The translations under genes and the position numbers were made by a program. DNA of 64,000 nt from an uncultured Chlorobiaceae bacterium (GTDB lineage: Bacteria; Bacteroidota; Chlorobiia; Chlorobiales; Chlorobiaceae), in assembly GCA_903824045.1 (NCBI GenBank), contig CAIJVD010000023.1:176963-240962 (forward strand), written 5' to 3'. This document shows, piece after piece, positions 9,871-19,729 of the stretch. Position 1 is the stretch's first letter. Each line of letters opens with the position of its first letter. The notes beneath the pieces were generated by a model. It was not told the DNA's origin. It worked only from the letters and a program-made list of their open reading frames with translations, and did not search any database.

Positions 9871-10974
9871 TTAGAAGGTCACCGTTGCATAGAGCTCTGT
9901 GCGGAGCTGGTCCTGGTCTGCCTTAGCTGCGCCGACAGCCTGGCTGCTGCTTGCTCGGTAGCGAAGGGTCGGGGTCAGGCTGAAGGTTCCAGATGCTGAC
10001 TCGTGGACATTGACCTTGTACTGGGCCCATACAAAGGTGTTTGTATAATCTACGGCTGCAGGACGTGTGGCTGAGGTCTTGTTGTAATCGACCCATGCCA
10101 TGACCGGGCCGGACTCACCCTTTGCGCGCAGAAGGTAGCCGGTGTATTTAACCGATGTGCCTGCTGGCAGTGCACCAGTTACTCCGGTCGGGACGGTGTC
10201 GTTATTGATGGTATAGAAGCCGCTGAGGGTGACCTTTGACTTGCTCACCGGGATGGTTGCATTGGCACCGAAGGTGTTCGGAGAGGTAAAGTACGCTGCT
10301 GCAGCATTGGTCAGTACCACTACGGCCTGCGGCTCGACTGTGACGTCACCGAGTGTAGTTTTGTAGGTCAGGTGCACAGCGTAGCCGTCGTTGAAGAGGC
10401 CGTTGCCCACGCCAGTCTTGTTGTCAGTAGCAGCATTGTCAAGCACAACGAGGGTTGCGTTGAGGTCACCACTGCCGACCTTTGTGCCGTAGTTGATACC
10501 CATCACACGGTCGAAGTAGTTGATGTAGACCGGAACGTCGACTGGTCTTGTCGGAACAAGGGCAAGATCGAAGATCGGGTTGTTGAAGCTGTTCAGCGGA
10601 AGGCGGCCCATCATGTAATGGCTCTCCTTCATCATGCGGCCGAAGTAGAAGTTTGAGGGCTCAAGGTAGTAGCGCTCAAGGTTTGCTGTGCCGGTAGATG
10701 AACCAAGGCTTGTCCAGACACCAGGAACCTGTTCGCTTTGCAGCAGGGACTTGAAGAAGTATCCGCTGCCGAGGTCAGCTGCAACGTTCAGCCGAACCCT
10801 GTACTGAAGGTAGAGATCGTCCGTATTGTCCTTGGCACCGCTAACTGCCTTGTCTTTGGTGAAGGAGCCTCTCAGGCGCAGGCCGGCGTCACCACCGATG
10901 TTCAGCGCCGCAGATGCGGGGGATGCGTATGACAGTGCCGCAAGGACTGCAGCAAAGGATAGCATTTTTTTCAT
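9871..10974 (-). CDS. Outer-membrane beta-barrel porin-like protein
   Basis: This 367-residue precursor has a signal peptide (MKKMLSFAAVLAALSYASPASA, cleavage after about residue 22). The mature part has alternating hydrophobic/polar strands, many aromatic and glycine residues, and ends in a C-terminal Phe (ELYATVTF), the outer-membrane barrel insertion signature. No plug or enzymatic domain is seen, so a diffusion porin is most likely; the solute is unknown. A good ribosome site (cggag) precedes the ATG and a strong terminator follows. Green sulfur bacteria carry related abundant outer-membrane proteins. Confidence 0.78.
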   Translation of the reverse strand: MKKMLSFAAVLAALSYASPASAALNIGGDAGLRLRGSFTKDKAVSGAKDNTDDLYLQYRVRLNVAADLGSGYFFKSLLQSEQVPGVWTSLGSSTGTANLERYYLEPSNFYFGRMMKESHYMMGRLPLNSFNNPIFDLALVPTRPVDVPVYINYFDRVMGINYGTKVGSGDLNATLVVLDNAATDNKTGVGNGLFNDGYAVHLTYKTTLGDVTVEPQAVVVLTNAAAAYFTSPNTFGANATIPVSKSKVTLSGFYTINNDTVPTGVTGALPAGTSVKYTGYLLRAKGESGPVMAWVDYNKTSATRPAAVDYTNTFVWAQYKVNVHESASGTFSLTPTLRYRASSSQAVGAAKADQDQLRTELYATVTF

Positions 10975-11232
10975 AGTGTTCTCCGTTAGGTTGTGTGTGT
11001 GTTAACAGAAAAATGTTCCGTGCCTTGTTGTCTGTCGGGGGCCCGGAACGGGGTAATAAATTCCATGTTATCCTTAAAAATAGGGCTAATTCTCTATAAA
11101 AAAAAGAATTTGCCATAAAAAAATACCTTACGGTTGGTATTACATTGCTCTTTTGCCGTTGCCGCTGTATTTGATAAAGGGCTGGCAGTCTTGAGGCGAG
11201 TGCGGTTATTCCAACAAGAGAGGGGTTGTTTC

Positions 11233-11739
11233 ATGTCACAGGTACGTTTGAGGGTCAGTGCCTTATGCATAAGCGAGGAGCGTGTTTTGCTTATAGAGCA
11301 CAAAAGCTTTGCTCCGGATGACCCGGAACTGCCCTCCAGCTACTGGATCCTTCCCGGTGGTGTTGTGGAGCGGGGGGAGAGGCTCGAAGAGGCGGTGCGG
11401 CGCGAGATGCAGGAAGAGACCGGTCTCGAGTGCCAGGTGGGCCCTCTGCTCTTTATCAAGGAGCTGCTCTATCCCTTTCCGGGTCGGGAGGAGCAGGGCA
11501 AGGTGCATCACTCCGTATCGCTCGGGTTCTCCTGCAGGGTGAGCGGAGGCGAGATGATAACCGGAAGTGATCCGGAGTTCGCTCCAAATGAGCAGGTCAT
11601 CATGCGGGTTGCATGGATTCCCCTCGCCGAACTTGAGGGTTACGAGCTCTATCCCCCCTTTCTTCCAGCCTATATCCACAAACACGCATCGGAAGATCCC
11701 ACGAACGCTACCCTTGAGTTTTTTCCCTCCCCGCAATAG
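11233..11739 (+). CDS. NUDIX hydrolase
   Basis: This 168-residue NUDIX-fold pyrophosphohydrolase carries a complete Nudix box (GGVVERGERLEEAVRREM followed by QEETGLE) matching GX5EX7REUXEEXGU. The substrate is some nucleoside diphosphate linked to another moiety; the class cannot be told. The start was placed at the ATG at 11233 because MSQVRLRVSALCISEERVLL is the usual Nudix N-terminus and an upstream in-frame extension of 33 residues looks non-coding. Confidence 0.88.
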   Translation: MSQVRLRVSALCISEERVLLIEHKSFAPDDPELPSSYWILPGGVVERGERLEEAVRREMQEETGLECQVGPLLFIKELLYPFPGREEQGKVHHSVSLGFSCRVSGGEMITGSDPEFAPNEQVIMRVAWIPLAELEGYELYPPFLPAYIHKHASEDPTNATLEFFPSPQ

Positions 11740-11783
11740 CGGTGGTTAAAAAATCCGTGTAAGTCCGTGTCCGTCCGTGTTCT

Positions 11784-12656
11784 TCAAAGGTCGATGATAA
11801 CCCCAACCGAGCTAAAGCTTTCGGGCTGGTAGAAGTACATGCCGTGTCGGCTCATGCCTGAAGACCAGCCGCATGCAAGCTTCACCTTTTCAAGCCCTAA
11901 CCCATCGAGATGCATGCCTGCCTGCAGGTTCCAGGTGCCCCGGAATCCTTTTGTTTCGGAGAGTGCGCTCTGCCAGATGGGCAGCAGCTTGAAGTCTGCG
12001 GCGAGCCAGCTGTTTTTGGTGGTCGAGAGTGCAGCGCCGGCCTGGAAAGAGTGGGGGTTGATACCCGATGGTATGGAGTGATAGAGATACTGGTAGCCTC
12101 CGTAGACTCTGTGGCCCGGTGAACTCAGCGCCAGGACCATGTTCAGAAACTCCCGGCTGTAGGTGAATGGTATCGGAAAAGGGCAGTCACCCTGTATCCA
12201 CGCTCCCGAAGAATCGGTGTGGCCATCCTCAAAATGAGCTGATATGTGGCTGAGCCGGACTCTGCCGCTGAACTTTTCGAAAGGAAGCGCATCGCTCTGC
12301 AGCCGTTTTGTCCAGCTTGCGTTGACGCCGAAGATGTAGTCGATGGCGTCAACAGGGAACTTGAAACTTTCACGCCGGCGCAGGAGTGAGTAGGTTCCGA
12401 AATCGACTCCGGCGGCAAACTCGCGGCTTTCGCTTGTGTAAAGGTCGGCCGATGAGCCGATGTCGAGCTGGAGCAATCGCTCGCCAATCCTTGGCATTAT
12501 GGCAATCCTCGGCTCCATCGGGTCGGCCGTTAGCGGAGCGAACAGCGTCTTTGATGCGGAACTGTTCGCCGGTTCAGCGGCAGCGGCGTTGAGCGAGAGA
12601 AGAAAAAAAACGAAGCAGAGAAGGGGTGATTTGTTCCGGGAACGGGCGCGATTCAT
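11784..12656 (-). CDS. Secreted envelope protein, DUF1207-like
   Basis: This 290-residue protein has an N-terminal signal peptide (hydrophobic stretch LLCFVFFLLSLNAAAA). The LFAPLTADPMEPRIAIMPRI segment resembles the start of DUF1207 domain proteins, which are found in Chlorobi, Planctomycetes and Chlamydiae-like bacteria. Alternating strands and abundant Gly/Tyr suggest a beta-barrel or periplasmic beta-rich protein. Function is unknown. It lies 35 bp downstream of pyrB in the same direction. The DUF1207 name is from pattern memory and would need a profile search. Confidence 0.6.
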   Translation of the reverse strand: MNRARSRNKSPLLCFVFFLLSLNAAAAEPANSSASKTLFAPLTADPMEPRIAIMPRIGERLLQLDIGSSADLYTSESREFAAGVDFGTYSLLRRRESFKFPVDAIDYIFGVNASWTKRLQSDALPFEKFSGRVRLSHISAHFEDGHTDSSGAWIQGDCPFPIPFTYSREFLNMVLALSSPGHRVYGGYQYLYHSIPSGINPHSFQAGAALSTTKNSWLAADFKLLPIWQSALSETKGFRGTWNLQAGMHLDGLGLEKVKLACGWSSGMSRHGMYFYQPESFSSVGVIIDL

Positions 12657-12692
12657 AATCAGGGTCTCGATAGTGTGTTAAAGGGGTTATCA

Positions 12693-13658
12693 TCAGGCCG
12701 GTGAGATACCTCCAAGGAGCGTGTTCAGCACTGCCATGCGGATGGCGACACCGTTGGTCACCTGCTCGAGCAGCATGCTTTTGGAGTAGCCTGGCGGCTG
12801 AATCCGGTCGGCCACATGGTTTGAAATCTCTATTTCCCGGTTGATCGGGCCGGGATGAAGCACCAGGAGATGCTTCTGAATCCTTTCGAGCCGATCGTCC
12901 GTCAGGCCGTAGTGAAACGAGTACTCCTCGAGCGAGGGGAGGTAGCCACCCGTTGCGCGTTCGAGCTGCAGGCGCAGCACGATTGCGCTGTCGGCCCATG
13001 CTATGGCGCAATCAAGATCGGTGAAGAGGGTGACTCCGAGTCGCGACGGGTCAAAGGGGAGGAGTGTCACCGGGCTGCAGAGGCCAACCTCCGCACCTGC
13101 CGCCTGAAGGCCGTAGATGTTTGAGCGGGCAACCCGGCTGTGAAGCACGTCGCCGATAATGATTACCTTGAGTCCCTTGAGGGTTCCGAAATGTTCGCGG
13201 AGCGTGAACATGTCGAGCAGGGCCTGGGTCGGGTGCTCATGCGAGCCGTCACCGGCATTGATGACCGGTTTCGTTGTTATGGTGGTAATGAGATCAGCCG
13301 CTCCTGAAGAGGGGTGGCGCAGCACAAAGCCGTCCACCTGCATCGCTTCGAGGTTTCTGATGGTATCGCTCAGGGTCTCTCCCTTGCTGACGCTGCTCGA
13401 TGAAGCGCTGAAATTCAGTGTTCCCGCCCCAAGATGGCGAGCGGCTATCTCAAAGGAGAAACGGGTTCTGGTCGAGTTCTCAAAAAAGACCAGAGCGATG
13501 CGCCTGTTTTTCAAGAGGGGTTCAAAGAGGGGATCTCCCGAAGTCAACTCTTTTTTGAATCCGGCAGCCATGTCGAGAAGCGCGGTGATATCACTCGGCC
13601 GTGCATTGCATAATCCGGTAAGGTGCTTCAATGTCGAGAGGTGTTTGTGGCTTGGCAA
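12693..13658 (-). CDS. pyrB: Aspartate carbamoyltransferase catalytic subunit
   Basis: This 321-residue ATCase condenses carbamoyl phosphate with aspartate in pyrimidine synthesis. FENSTRTRFSFEIA is the carbamoyl-phosphate loop, SSSSVSKGE the catalytic 80s loop, HEHPTQALLDMFT the conserved active-site helix, and HPGPINREIEI the aspartate-side loop. No pyrI regulatory gene lies next to it. It is divergent from hypA, with a 111-bp intergenic region. Confidence 0.96.
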   Translation of the reverse strand: MPSHKHLSTLKHLTGLCNARPSDITALLDMAAGFKKELTSGDPLFEPLLKNRRIALVFFENSTRTRFSFEIAARHLGAGTLNFSASSSSVSKGETLSDTIRNLEAMQVDGFVLRHPSSGAADLITTITTKPVINAGDGSHEHPTQALLDMFTLREHFGTLKGLKVIIIGDVLHSRVARSNIYGLQAAGAEVGLCSPVTLLPFDPSRLGVTLFTDLDCAIAWADSAIVLRLQLERATGGYLPSLEEYSFHYGLTDDRLERIQKHLLVLHPGPINREIEISNHVADRIQPPGYSKSMLLEQVTNGVAIRMAVLNTLLGGISPA

Positions 13659-13769
13659 AAGAATTGTCCCGTGAATTTACAAAAAAATATGGTTGGATGA
13701 ATTACCTTGAAGAGGATAAAAAACATAGGACCCGAGGCTTCCATTGGTACTGTATTTCCGAGCAATTCT

Positions 13770-14123
13770 ATGCATGAAATGAGCATTGCGCTTTCGATCA
13801 TTGAGGCGATCGAGGCAAAAGCCGCGGGTGAGGGCCCAGGAAGGGTGTCGGAGGTCGAGCTGCTTGTCGGCCGGCTGGCTGGTATCGAGACGGAGTCGCT
13901 CAGCTTCTGTTTTGAGGCTGCGGCCAAAGGCACCATTGCCGAGGGAGCCCGTCTTGCAATCGAGGAGCCTCAAGGGGTCGGCCTGTGCAGCGAGTGCGCC
14001 ACGAGCTTCCCGGTCTCCTTTTATTATGCAGAGTGCCCCGCCTGCCGCTCGCTGAGGGTGCAGATTGTGTCGGGCGAAGAGTTTAAAATCAAGTCATTCA
14101 CCATCGAAGAGGAGGGAAAGTAG
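13770..14123 (+). CDS. hypA: Hydrogenase maturation nickel metallochaperone HypA
   Basis: This 117-residue protein delivers nickel with HypB to the [NiFe]-hydrogenase large subunit. The start was chosen so that the protein begins MHEMSIA, placing His2 and the N-terminal amine in the nickel site. Two CxxC pairs (CSECATSF and CPACRS) form the structural zinc site. A 21-residue upstream extension is possible in frame but would bury the conserved MHE terminus. It is the first gene of a tight hyp operon; hypB starts 3 bp after its stop. Confidence 0.95.
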   Translation: MHEMSIALSIIEAIEAKAAGEGPGRVSEVELLVGRLAGIETESLSFCFEAAAKGTIAEGARLAIEEPQGVGLCSECATSFPVSFYYAECPACRSLRVQIVSGEEFKIKSFTIEEEGK

Positions 14124-14126
14124 CGG

Positions 14127-14930
14127 ATGTGCGATACCTGCGGTTGTTCTACTGAAGGCGGAGCGGTGCTCCGCAAGCCCGGCCAAAGCGGCTATCATGT
14201 CCATCTTGAGGGTGATGCTGAACACCATCATCACGGAGCGGGTCACGATCACGAGCATCATCATCACGAGGCCGCAAGCCGGAAGGTCTTGCTCGAGCAG
14301 GATGTTCTGCAGAAGAACAATCTGCTTGCCGAGAGAAACCGGGGCTACTTCGAGGCGCGAAACATCTTTGTGCTCAACCTCCTGAGCTCTCCGGGCTCAG
14401 GCAAGACCACACTGCTTGAAAAGATTATTCCCGTGCTCAAGCCCTTCATTCCAGTCGCCGTTATCGAGGGCGACCAGCAGACAACCAATGATGCTCTGCG
14501 GATCCAGGCGCTCGGCGTGCCGGTCATACAGATCAATACCGGCTCGGGATGTCATCTCGATGCGCAGATGGTCAAGGGCGCGCTTGCAGAGCTCGATCTC
14601 GTGGACAACTCTCTTCTCTTCATAGAAAATGTCGGCAATCTTGTCTGTCCTGCGCTTTTCGATCTCGGAGAGGCACTGAAGGTCGTCATTATCAGCGTTA
14701 CCGAGGGGGATGACAAGCCGCTCAAGTACCCGACCATGTTCCATGAGGCAAACCTCTGTATTCTCAACAAGACCGATCTTCTCCCCTATGTGGAGTTTGA
14801 TCCGGTCAAATGCCGCCAGAACGCGCTTCGTGTCAACCATCATCTTGAGTGGCTGGAGGTGTCGGCAAAAACCGGTGAGGGGCTCGAAGAGTGGAAGCGG
14901 TGGATCGAAACGCGGCTCCAGAGGCGTTGA
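14127..14930 (+). CDS. hypB: Hydrogenase nickel-incorporation GTPase HypB
   Basis: This 267-residue SIMIBI-class GTPase powers nickel insertion. The N-terminus is CDTCGCS, a high-affinity metal site, followed by a His-rich stretch with clusters HHHHG and HEHHHH (residues about 32-50) that can store nickel. The G domain has SSPGSGKTTLL (P-loop), EGDQQT, ENVGNLVCP with the metal-bridging Cys, and the NKTD guanine motif. Its end overlaps the start of hypF. Confidence 0.96.
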   Translation: MCDTCGCSTEGGAVLRKPGQSGYHVHLEGDAEHHHHGAGHDHEHHHHEAASRKVLLEQDVLQKNNLLAERNRGYFEARNIFVLNLLSSPGSGKTTLLEKIIPVLKPFIPVAVIEGDQQTTNDALRIQALGVPVIQINTGSGCHLDAQMVKGALAELDLVDNSLLFIENVGNLVCPALFDLGEALKVVIISVTEGDDKPLKYPTMFHEANLCILNKTDLLPYVEFDPVKCRQNALRVNHHLEWLEVSAKTGEGLEEWKRWIETRLQRR

Positions 14931-17233
14931 GCCAAGAGGAGGCCGGTGCACCTATTCGCCGCAGCCTGCTGGTCAACGGCATCGTGCAGGGGGTGGGGTT
15001 CAGGCCCTTCGTCTACCGGCTTGCTCACAGGCTTGTGCTTTCGGGCTTTATCCGCAACACACCCTCCGGCGTTCTGATCGAGATAGAGGGGCCGCACACC
15101 GTCATTGATGCATTCCGCCTCGCTTTGCAAGAGGAGGCACCGCCCCTTGCAAGGATCGAGTCCTGCGAAGAGAGTGCTCTCGAGCCGACGGCCGAAGAGG
15201 GCTTTTCGATCGGGGAGTCGAGCTCGGAGTGTGAGGTCGAGACCCTCATCCCTCCCGATATCGCCATCTGTCCGGATTGCCGCCGCGAGCTTCTGGACCC
15301 TTCAAATCGCCGGTTTCGCTACCCCTTCATCAACTGCACCAACTGCGGGCCGCGCTATACGATTGTCGAGCGCCTGCCTTACGACCGCCCCTTCACCTCA
15401 ATGCACTCTTTTCCGCTCTGCCCGGAGTGTGCCCGGGAGTACCACGATCCCCTCGACCGGCGCTTTCACGCAGAGCCCGTCGCCTGCCCGGTATGCGGAC
15501 CGGCGCTCTCCCTGCTCGATGCCACGGGCCAGCCTGTTGATGGTGTTGATGCCACGCTCCGTGCGATCGCACTGCTGAAGAGCGGGATGATTCTGGCCAT
15601 CAAGGGGCTCGGCGGCTTTCATCTGGCCGTCGACGCACAAAATGAAGAGGGAGTGCAGCGGTTGAGAGCGCGCAAAGGGCGCCAGGCCAAGCCTTTTGCC
15701 GTGATGATGCGCGACTGCCGGTCGGTCATGGAGCAGTGCGAGGTCTGCCCCGGTGAGGAGGAGGCGCTGCACTCTGCGGAGGCCCCCGTCGTGCTGCTCA
15801 AAAAGGGGCAGGGCTTTTCGCTTGCCCCCTCTGTGGCGCCCGGCAACGACCGGCTTGGCGTGATGCTCCCCTATACTCCGCTCCATCTGCTGCTTTTTGA
15901 AGGGGGCATCTCCGCACTGGTGATGACCAGTGCCAACTTCAGCGAGGAGCCGATTGTCCATGAACCCGAAGAGGCTATCCTTCGTCTTGGCGGGATTGCC
16001 GACTGGTTTGTCATGCATGACCGCCCGATCGCTATCAAGTGCGATGATTCTGTCACCATCTTTCTGTCCGGCCGGCTGCGCCAGATCAGACGAAGCCGGG
16101 GCTACGTGCCGGCGCCGATCTCTCTCTGTGAAGATGGCCCGGTCGTTCTGGGAACCGGAGGCGAGCTCAAAAACACCATTACCCTTCTGAAGGGGCGCCA
16201 TGCGCTCTTGAGCCAGCATATCGGCGACATGAAAAACCTCGAGGCCTACAGCCACTTTGAGCATGTCGCGTCCCATCTGCAGCACCTCTTTCAGGCATCG
16301 CCCGAACTCATCGTCCACGACCTGCACCCCTCATACATGAGTTCGCTGTGGGCCCAGAGGCAGGAGAGGGCGGTGCTCGCCGTTCAGCATCATCATGCCC
16401 ATATGGCATCCTGCCTTGCCGAAAACCGGGAGAGTGGCCCGGTCATCGGGCTTATTCTTGACGGCACGGGATATGGAGCCGACGGCACTATATGGGGAGG
16501 CGAGCTCTTGATCGGCGGGTTTGAGGGAGCAGAGCGGTTTGCCGCCCTTGAGCCGATGCCGCTCGCGGGTGGGGACGCCGCTGTCCTGCACCCCTGGAGG
16601 GCCGCACTCGGCTATCTCCACAGGAGCTGCGAGGCTTTGCCCGATCTGGCGTTCATGCACAAGAAAAGCATCGAGCCGCAGATCGCGCCTCTGAAGGAGC
16701 TGCTCGATAAACATGTTGGTGTTTTTGAGACATCGAGTTGCGGGCGGCTCTTCGACGCGGTGGCCGCCATGTGCGGTATTGGCCTTGATATCACCTGCGA
16801 GGGGGAGGCTGCAATCGGGCTGATGCATGCCGCAGGGGGGAGCATGGGCGAGCATGCTTTTCGCTCCGGGCTTGAGCTGCATGGGGGGCTGTGGCGCATG
16901 ATGGTGTCACCGATTGTGCAGGATGCCGCTCGAGCCCTGCAGCAAGGGGTGGCCGCCGGCGAGATCAGTCGGCGCTTCCACCGGGCGCTCGTTAACTGTT
17001 TCCTTGAGGCTGTCGGCAAGGCCGCAGAGAGTTCCAGCATAAAAACCGTAGCCCTGAGCGGCGGCGTCTTCCAGAATGCACTGCTCTTTGAGACGCTGCA
17101 GCGTGAACTCCAGGCAGCAGGGTTCCGTGTGCTGACCCACGCCCGGGTGCCCTCAAATGACGGAGGACTCTCTCTCGGCCAGGCCATGATCGGCCGCAGC
17201 TACCTTAAGGGCAACTACAAAGGGGTCCAGTAA
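14891..17233 (+). CDS. hypF: Carbamoyltransferase HypF
   Basis: This 780-residue enzyme turns carbamoyl phosphate into the thiocarbamate on HypE that becomes the hydrogenase cyanide ligands. Domains in order: acylphosphatase (IVQGVGFRPFVYRLAHRL), two zinc fingers (CPDCRRELLDP, NCTNCGP, CPECAREYHDP, CPVCGP), a YrdC-like domain, and a Kae1-like carbamoyltransferase domain with HHHAHMASC. The GTG at 14891 gives a 40-bp overlap with hypB. An in-frame TTG at 14927 would give a TTGA stop/start overlap and is a credible alternative; neither has a strong ribosome site. Confidence 0.95.
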   Translation: MEAVDRNAAPEALSQEEAGAPIRRSLLVNGIVQGVGFRPFVYRLAHRLVLSGFIRNTPSGVLIEIEGPHTVIDAFRLALQEEAPPLARIESCEESALEPTAEEGFSIGESSSECEVETLIPPDIAICPDCRRELLDPSNRRFRYPFINCTNCGPRYTIVERLPYDRPFTSMHSFPLCPECAREYHDPLDRRFHAEPVACPVCGPALSLLDATGQPVDGVDATLRAIALLKSGMILAIKGLGGFHLAVDAQNEEGVQRLRARKGRQAKPFAVMMRDCRSVMEQCEVCPGEEEALHSAEAPVVLLKKGQGFSLAPSVAPGNDRLGVMLPYTPLHLLLFEGGISALVMTSANFSEEPIVHEPEEAILRLGGIADWFVMHDRPIAIKCDDSVTIFLSGRLRQIRRSRGYVPAPISLCEDGPVVLGTGGELKNTITLLKGRHALLSQHIGDMKNLEAYSHFEHVASHLQHLFQASPELIVHDLHPSYMSSLWAQRQERAVLAVQHHHAHMASCLAENRESGPVIGLILDGTGYGADGTIWGGELLIGGFEGAERFAALEPMPLAGGDAAVLHPWRAALGYLHRSCEALPDLAFMHKKSIEPQIAPLKELLDKHVGVFETSSCGRLFDAVAAMCGIGLDITCEGEAAIGLMHAAGGSMGEHAFRSGLELHGGLWRMMVSPIVQDAARALQQGVAAGEISRRFHRALVNCFLEAVGKAAESSSIKTVALSGGVFQNALLFETLQRELQAAGFRVLTHARVPSNDGGLSLGQAMIGRSYLKGNYKGVQ

Positions 17234-17295
17234 TCCCTGTTGTCCTTTTTCTCCCTATATTCTTATCTTTCTCAAAACCTGAAATCCCGCCAGCG

Positions 17296-17568
17296 ATGTG
17301 TCTTGCCATACCCGGAAAACTTCTTGAACGTTTCGATGAAAACGGCCTCAGCATGGGCACTATCGATGTCAATGGCGCGACCACAAGGGCGTGCCTGGAG
17401 TACGTTCCCGAAATAGAGGTTGGCCAGTACACCATCGTTCATGCCGGGTTCGCCCTGAAAATCATCGATGAAGCCGAGGCATCAGAGAGCCTGAAGCTCT
17501 GGCAGGAGCTGATCGAGAGCGGTGCCTTTGATATTGATGAAGAGCTTCCTTCCCCGGACCAGATATGA
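17296..17568 (+). CDS. hypC: Hydrogenase assembly chaperone HypC
   Basis: This 90-residue HypC/HupF protein begins [11 protein letters not shown]. Cys2 is the ligand carrying the Fe(CN)2CO unit between HypD and the hydrogenase large-subunit precursor. The C-terminal acidic tail is normal for the family. It lies 62 bp after hypF, with the hypD start 10 bp after its stop. Confidence 0.95.
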   Translation: MCLAIPGKLLERFDENGLSMGTIDVNGATTRACLEYVPEIEVGQYTIVHAGFALKIIDEAEASESLKLWQELIESGAFDIDEELPSPDQI

Positions 17569-17578
17569 GGGGCTCCGC

Positions 17579-18676
17579 ATGAAATATATCGACGAATACC
17601 GCGATCCCGCCCTTGCCCGCAAAATTCTTGACGCTATTGGCCGCAAAGCCACCAGGCGGTGGACCATCATGGAGATCTGTGGCGGGCAGACCCACTCCAT
17701 TCTCCGCAACGGCATCGACCAGCTTCTTCCGGAGCAGATAGAGCTTGTGCACGGTCCGGGATGCCCGGTCTGCGTCACTCCGCTCGAATCAATTGAACGC
17801 GCCCTTGTTATCGCCACCCGCAAAGAGGTGATTTTTACCAGTTTCGGCGACATGCTGCGGGTTCCCGGCTCTTCAAGCGACCTCTTCATGGTGCGCAGCC
17901 AGGGCGGGGACGTGCGCATTGTTTTCTCTCCTCTCGACGCGCTTCGTATTGCCCGTGAAAATCCGCAGAAAGAGGTGGTTTTTTTTGCAGTTGGCTTTGA
18001 GACTACTGCTCCCGCAAACGCCATGGCGGTTTATCAGGCATCACGTGAAGGGATAGAGAACTTCAGCGTTCTGGTGAGCCAGGTGATGGTGCCGCCGGCG
18101 ATGAAGGCCATTCTCTCCTCTCCCGCCAACCGGGTGCAGGGCTTTCTTGCCGCCGGCCATGTCTGCGCCATCATGGGTTATGAGGAGTATGAACCGGTGG
18201 CGCGCGAGTTCAATGTTCCTGTTGTGCCTACCGGTTTCGAGCCGGTCGACCTGCTTGCGGGCATTCTTGAAACGGTCGAGCTCTGTGAGGCGGGGCGAGC
18301 CGAGGTGGTCAACCGCTACGGCAGGGTGGTCAGCCGCGAAGGGAACCTCGCAGCGAAGCAGACCATTGCAAAGGTCTTCGAGGTCACCGACCGGCAGTGG
18401 CGCGGCATCGGACTCATTCCAGCCAGCGGTCTGGGCCTCAGGGAGGAGTTCTCCCGTTTTGATGCCTGCAAAAAGTTTGATGTTGCCCATATCCATGCCG
18501 ACGAGTCCCCCCTCTGCATGAGCGGAAGCGTTCTGCAGGGAGTGCTGAAGCCCGACGGCTGCGCGGCATTCGGTCGGGAGTGCACTCCCCAGCACCCGCT
18601 TGGCGCGACCATGGTCTCCTCCGAAGGGGCCTGCGCCGCATACTATAACTATCACCGAACCTTCGACTCCCTATGA
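17579..18676 (+). CDS. hypD: Hydrogenase maturation factor HypD
   Basis: This 365-residue [4Fe-4S] scaffold assembles the Fe(CN)2CO moiety together with HypC and HypE. Conserved signatures are [30 protein letters not shown] and the C-terminal Cys region around FGRECTP. The ATG at 17579 ([10 protein letters not shown]) was chosen because this is the usual N-terminus; a longer in-frame version would overlap hypC. The stop overlaps the hypE start by 4 bp (ATGA), showing translational coupling. Confidence 0.95.
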   Translation: MKYIDEYRDPALARKILDAIGRKATRRWTIMEICGGQTHSILRNGIDQLLPEQIELVHGPGCPVCVTPLESIERALVIATRKEVIFTSFGDMLRVPGSSSDLFMVRSQGGDVRIVFSPLDALRIARENPQKEVVFFAVGFETTAPANAMAVYQASREGIENFSVLVSQVMVPPAMKAILSSPANRVQGFLAAGHVCAIMGYEEYEPVAREFNVPVVPTGFEPVDLLAGILETVELCEAGRAEVVNRYGRVVSREGNLAAKQTIAKVFEVTDRQWRGIGLIPASGLGLREEFSRFDACKKFDVAHIHADESPLCMSGSVLQGVLKPDGCAAFGRECTPQHPLGATMVSSEGACAAYYNYHRTFDSL

Positions 18677-19716
18677 CCTTCACCCCTCTTTGTCCCTCCC
18701 CGATACAGCATCACGAAACCGTCCAGATGGCGCACGGTGCCGGAGGGCGACTCTCGCAGGCACTCATGCAGCGCGTTTTCATGCCCCACCTCTCCAACGT
18801 TTTTCTTGATCTTCTTGATGACCAGGCCAAGCTCGACCTTCCTCCTGGGCGGACGGCATTTACTACCGACACCTATGTGGTCAGTCCGGTCTTTTTTCCG
18901 GGTGGCAACATCGGCGAGCTTGCTGTCAACGGGACCGTAAACGATCTTTCGGTCGGCGGTGCCCGGCCGCTCTACCTCAGCGCAGGATTCGTGCTTGAGG
19001 AGGGTTTTTCGCTCTCCGACCTTGAGCGTATCGTCAAAAGCATGGCCGAAGCTGCGCGCAAGGCCGATGTCATGATCGTGACCGGTGACACCAAGGTCGT
19101 CGGCAGGGGTCAGTGCGACCAAATTTTCATCAATACCTCGGGGATCGGCATCATCCGTGAGGGGAGCGACCTCTCGTGCCGTAACCTGCAAGCGGGGGAC
19201 ACCGTCATCCTCTCGGGCAGCGTCGGTGATCACGGCATGGCTATCATGACCTCGCGCGAAGGGCTCTCCTTTCAATCACGGATCAAGAGCGACTGCGCCC
19301 CGCTGAACGCCATGATCTCCTCTCTGCTTGACGCTGTGGCGGGAGTTCATGCCATGCGTGACCCTACCAGAGGAGGGGTGGCTGCAACGCTGAACGAGCT
19401 GGCGGCCTCATCCGGCAAGGGGATCGAGATCGAGGAGTCGGCAATTCCCGTCAAGGGGGAGGTCAGGGGTGCCTGCGAACTGCTCGGTATCGACCCGCTG
19501 CATGTAGCCAATGAAGGAAAGCTGATTGTCTGTGTTCCTGCCGCTGAAGCGGAGCTGGCCGTTGAGGTGATGCGCCAGAGTGAAGCGGGCCGTGATGCGG
19601 TCATTATCGGCTCAGTCGTCGGCGACCATCCCGGCATGGTGGTCATGCGAACACCCTTCGGCACCCGCCGAATTATCGACCTTCCGCTTGGAGAGCAGCT
19701 CCCGAGGATCTGTTAG
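18673..19716 (+). CDS. hypE: Carbamoyl dehydratase HypE
   Basis: This 347-residue PurM-like ATPase dehydrates the thiocarbamate on its own C-terminal cysteine to thiocyanate, the source of the hydrogenase CN ligands. [12 protein letters not shown] near the N-terminus and [24 protein letters not shown] are the signature. The protein ends PRIC, the essential C-terminal Cys. It is the last gene of the hyp run and convergent with thiF, only 13 bp apart. No hydrogenase structural gene is in this window. Confidence 0.96.
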   Translation: MTFTPLCPSPIQHHETVQMAHGAGGRLSQALMQRVFMPHLSNVFLDLLDDQAKLDLPPGRTAFTTDTYVVSPVFFPGGNIGELAVNGTVNDLSVGGARPLYLSAGFVLEEGFSLSDLERIVKSMAEAARKADVMIVTGDTKVVGRGQCDQIFINTSGIGIIREGSDLSCRNLQAGDTVILSGSVGDHGMAIMTSREGLSFQSRIKSDCAPLNAMISSLLDAVAGVHAMRDPTRGGVAATLNELAASSGKGIEIEESAIPVKGEVRGACELLGIDPLHVANEGKLIVCVPAAEAELAVEVMRQSEAGRDAVIIGSVVGDHPGMVVMRTPFGTRRIIDLPLGEQLPRIC

Positions 19717-19729
19717 AAGAGCCCTGTCG

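Noticed and set aside
11745..11780. Short tandem tccgtg units between the NUDIX and DUF1207-like genes
   Set aside because: Only about four imperfect units of 6-7 bases; probably chance or slippage, with no sign of function.
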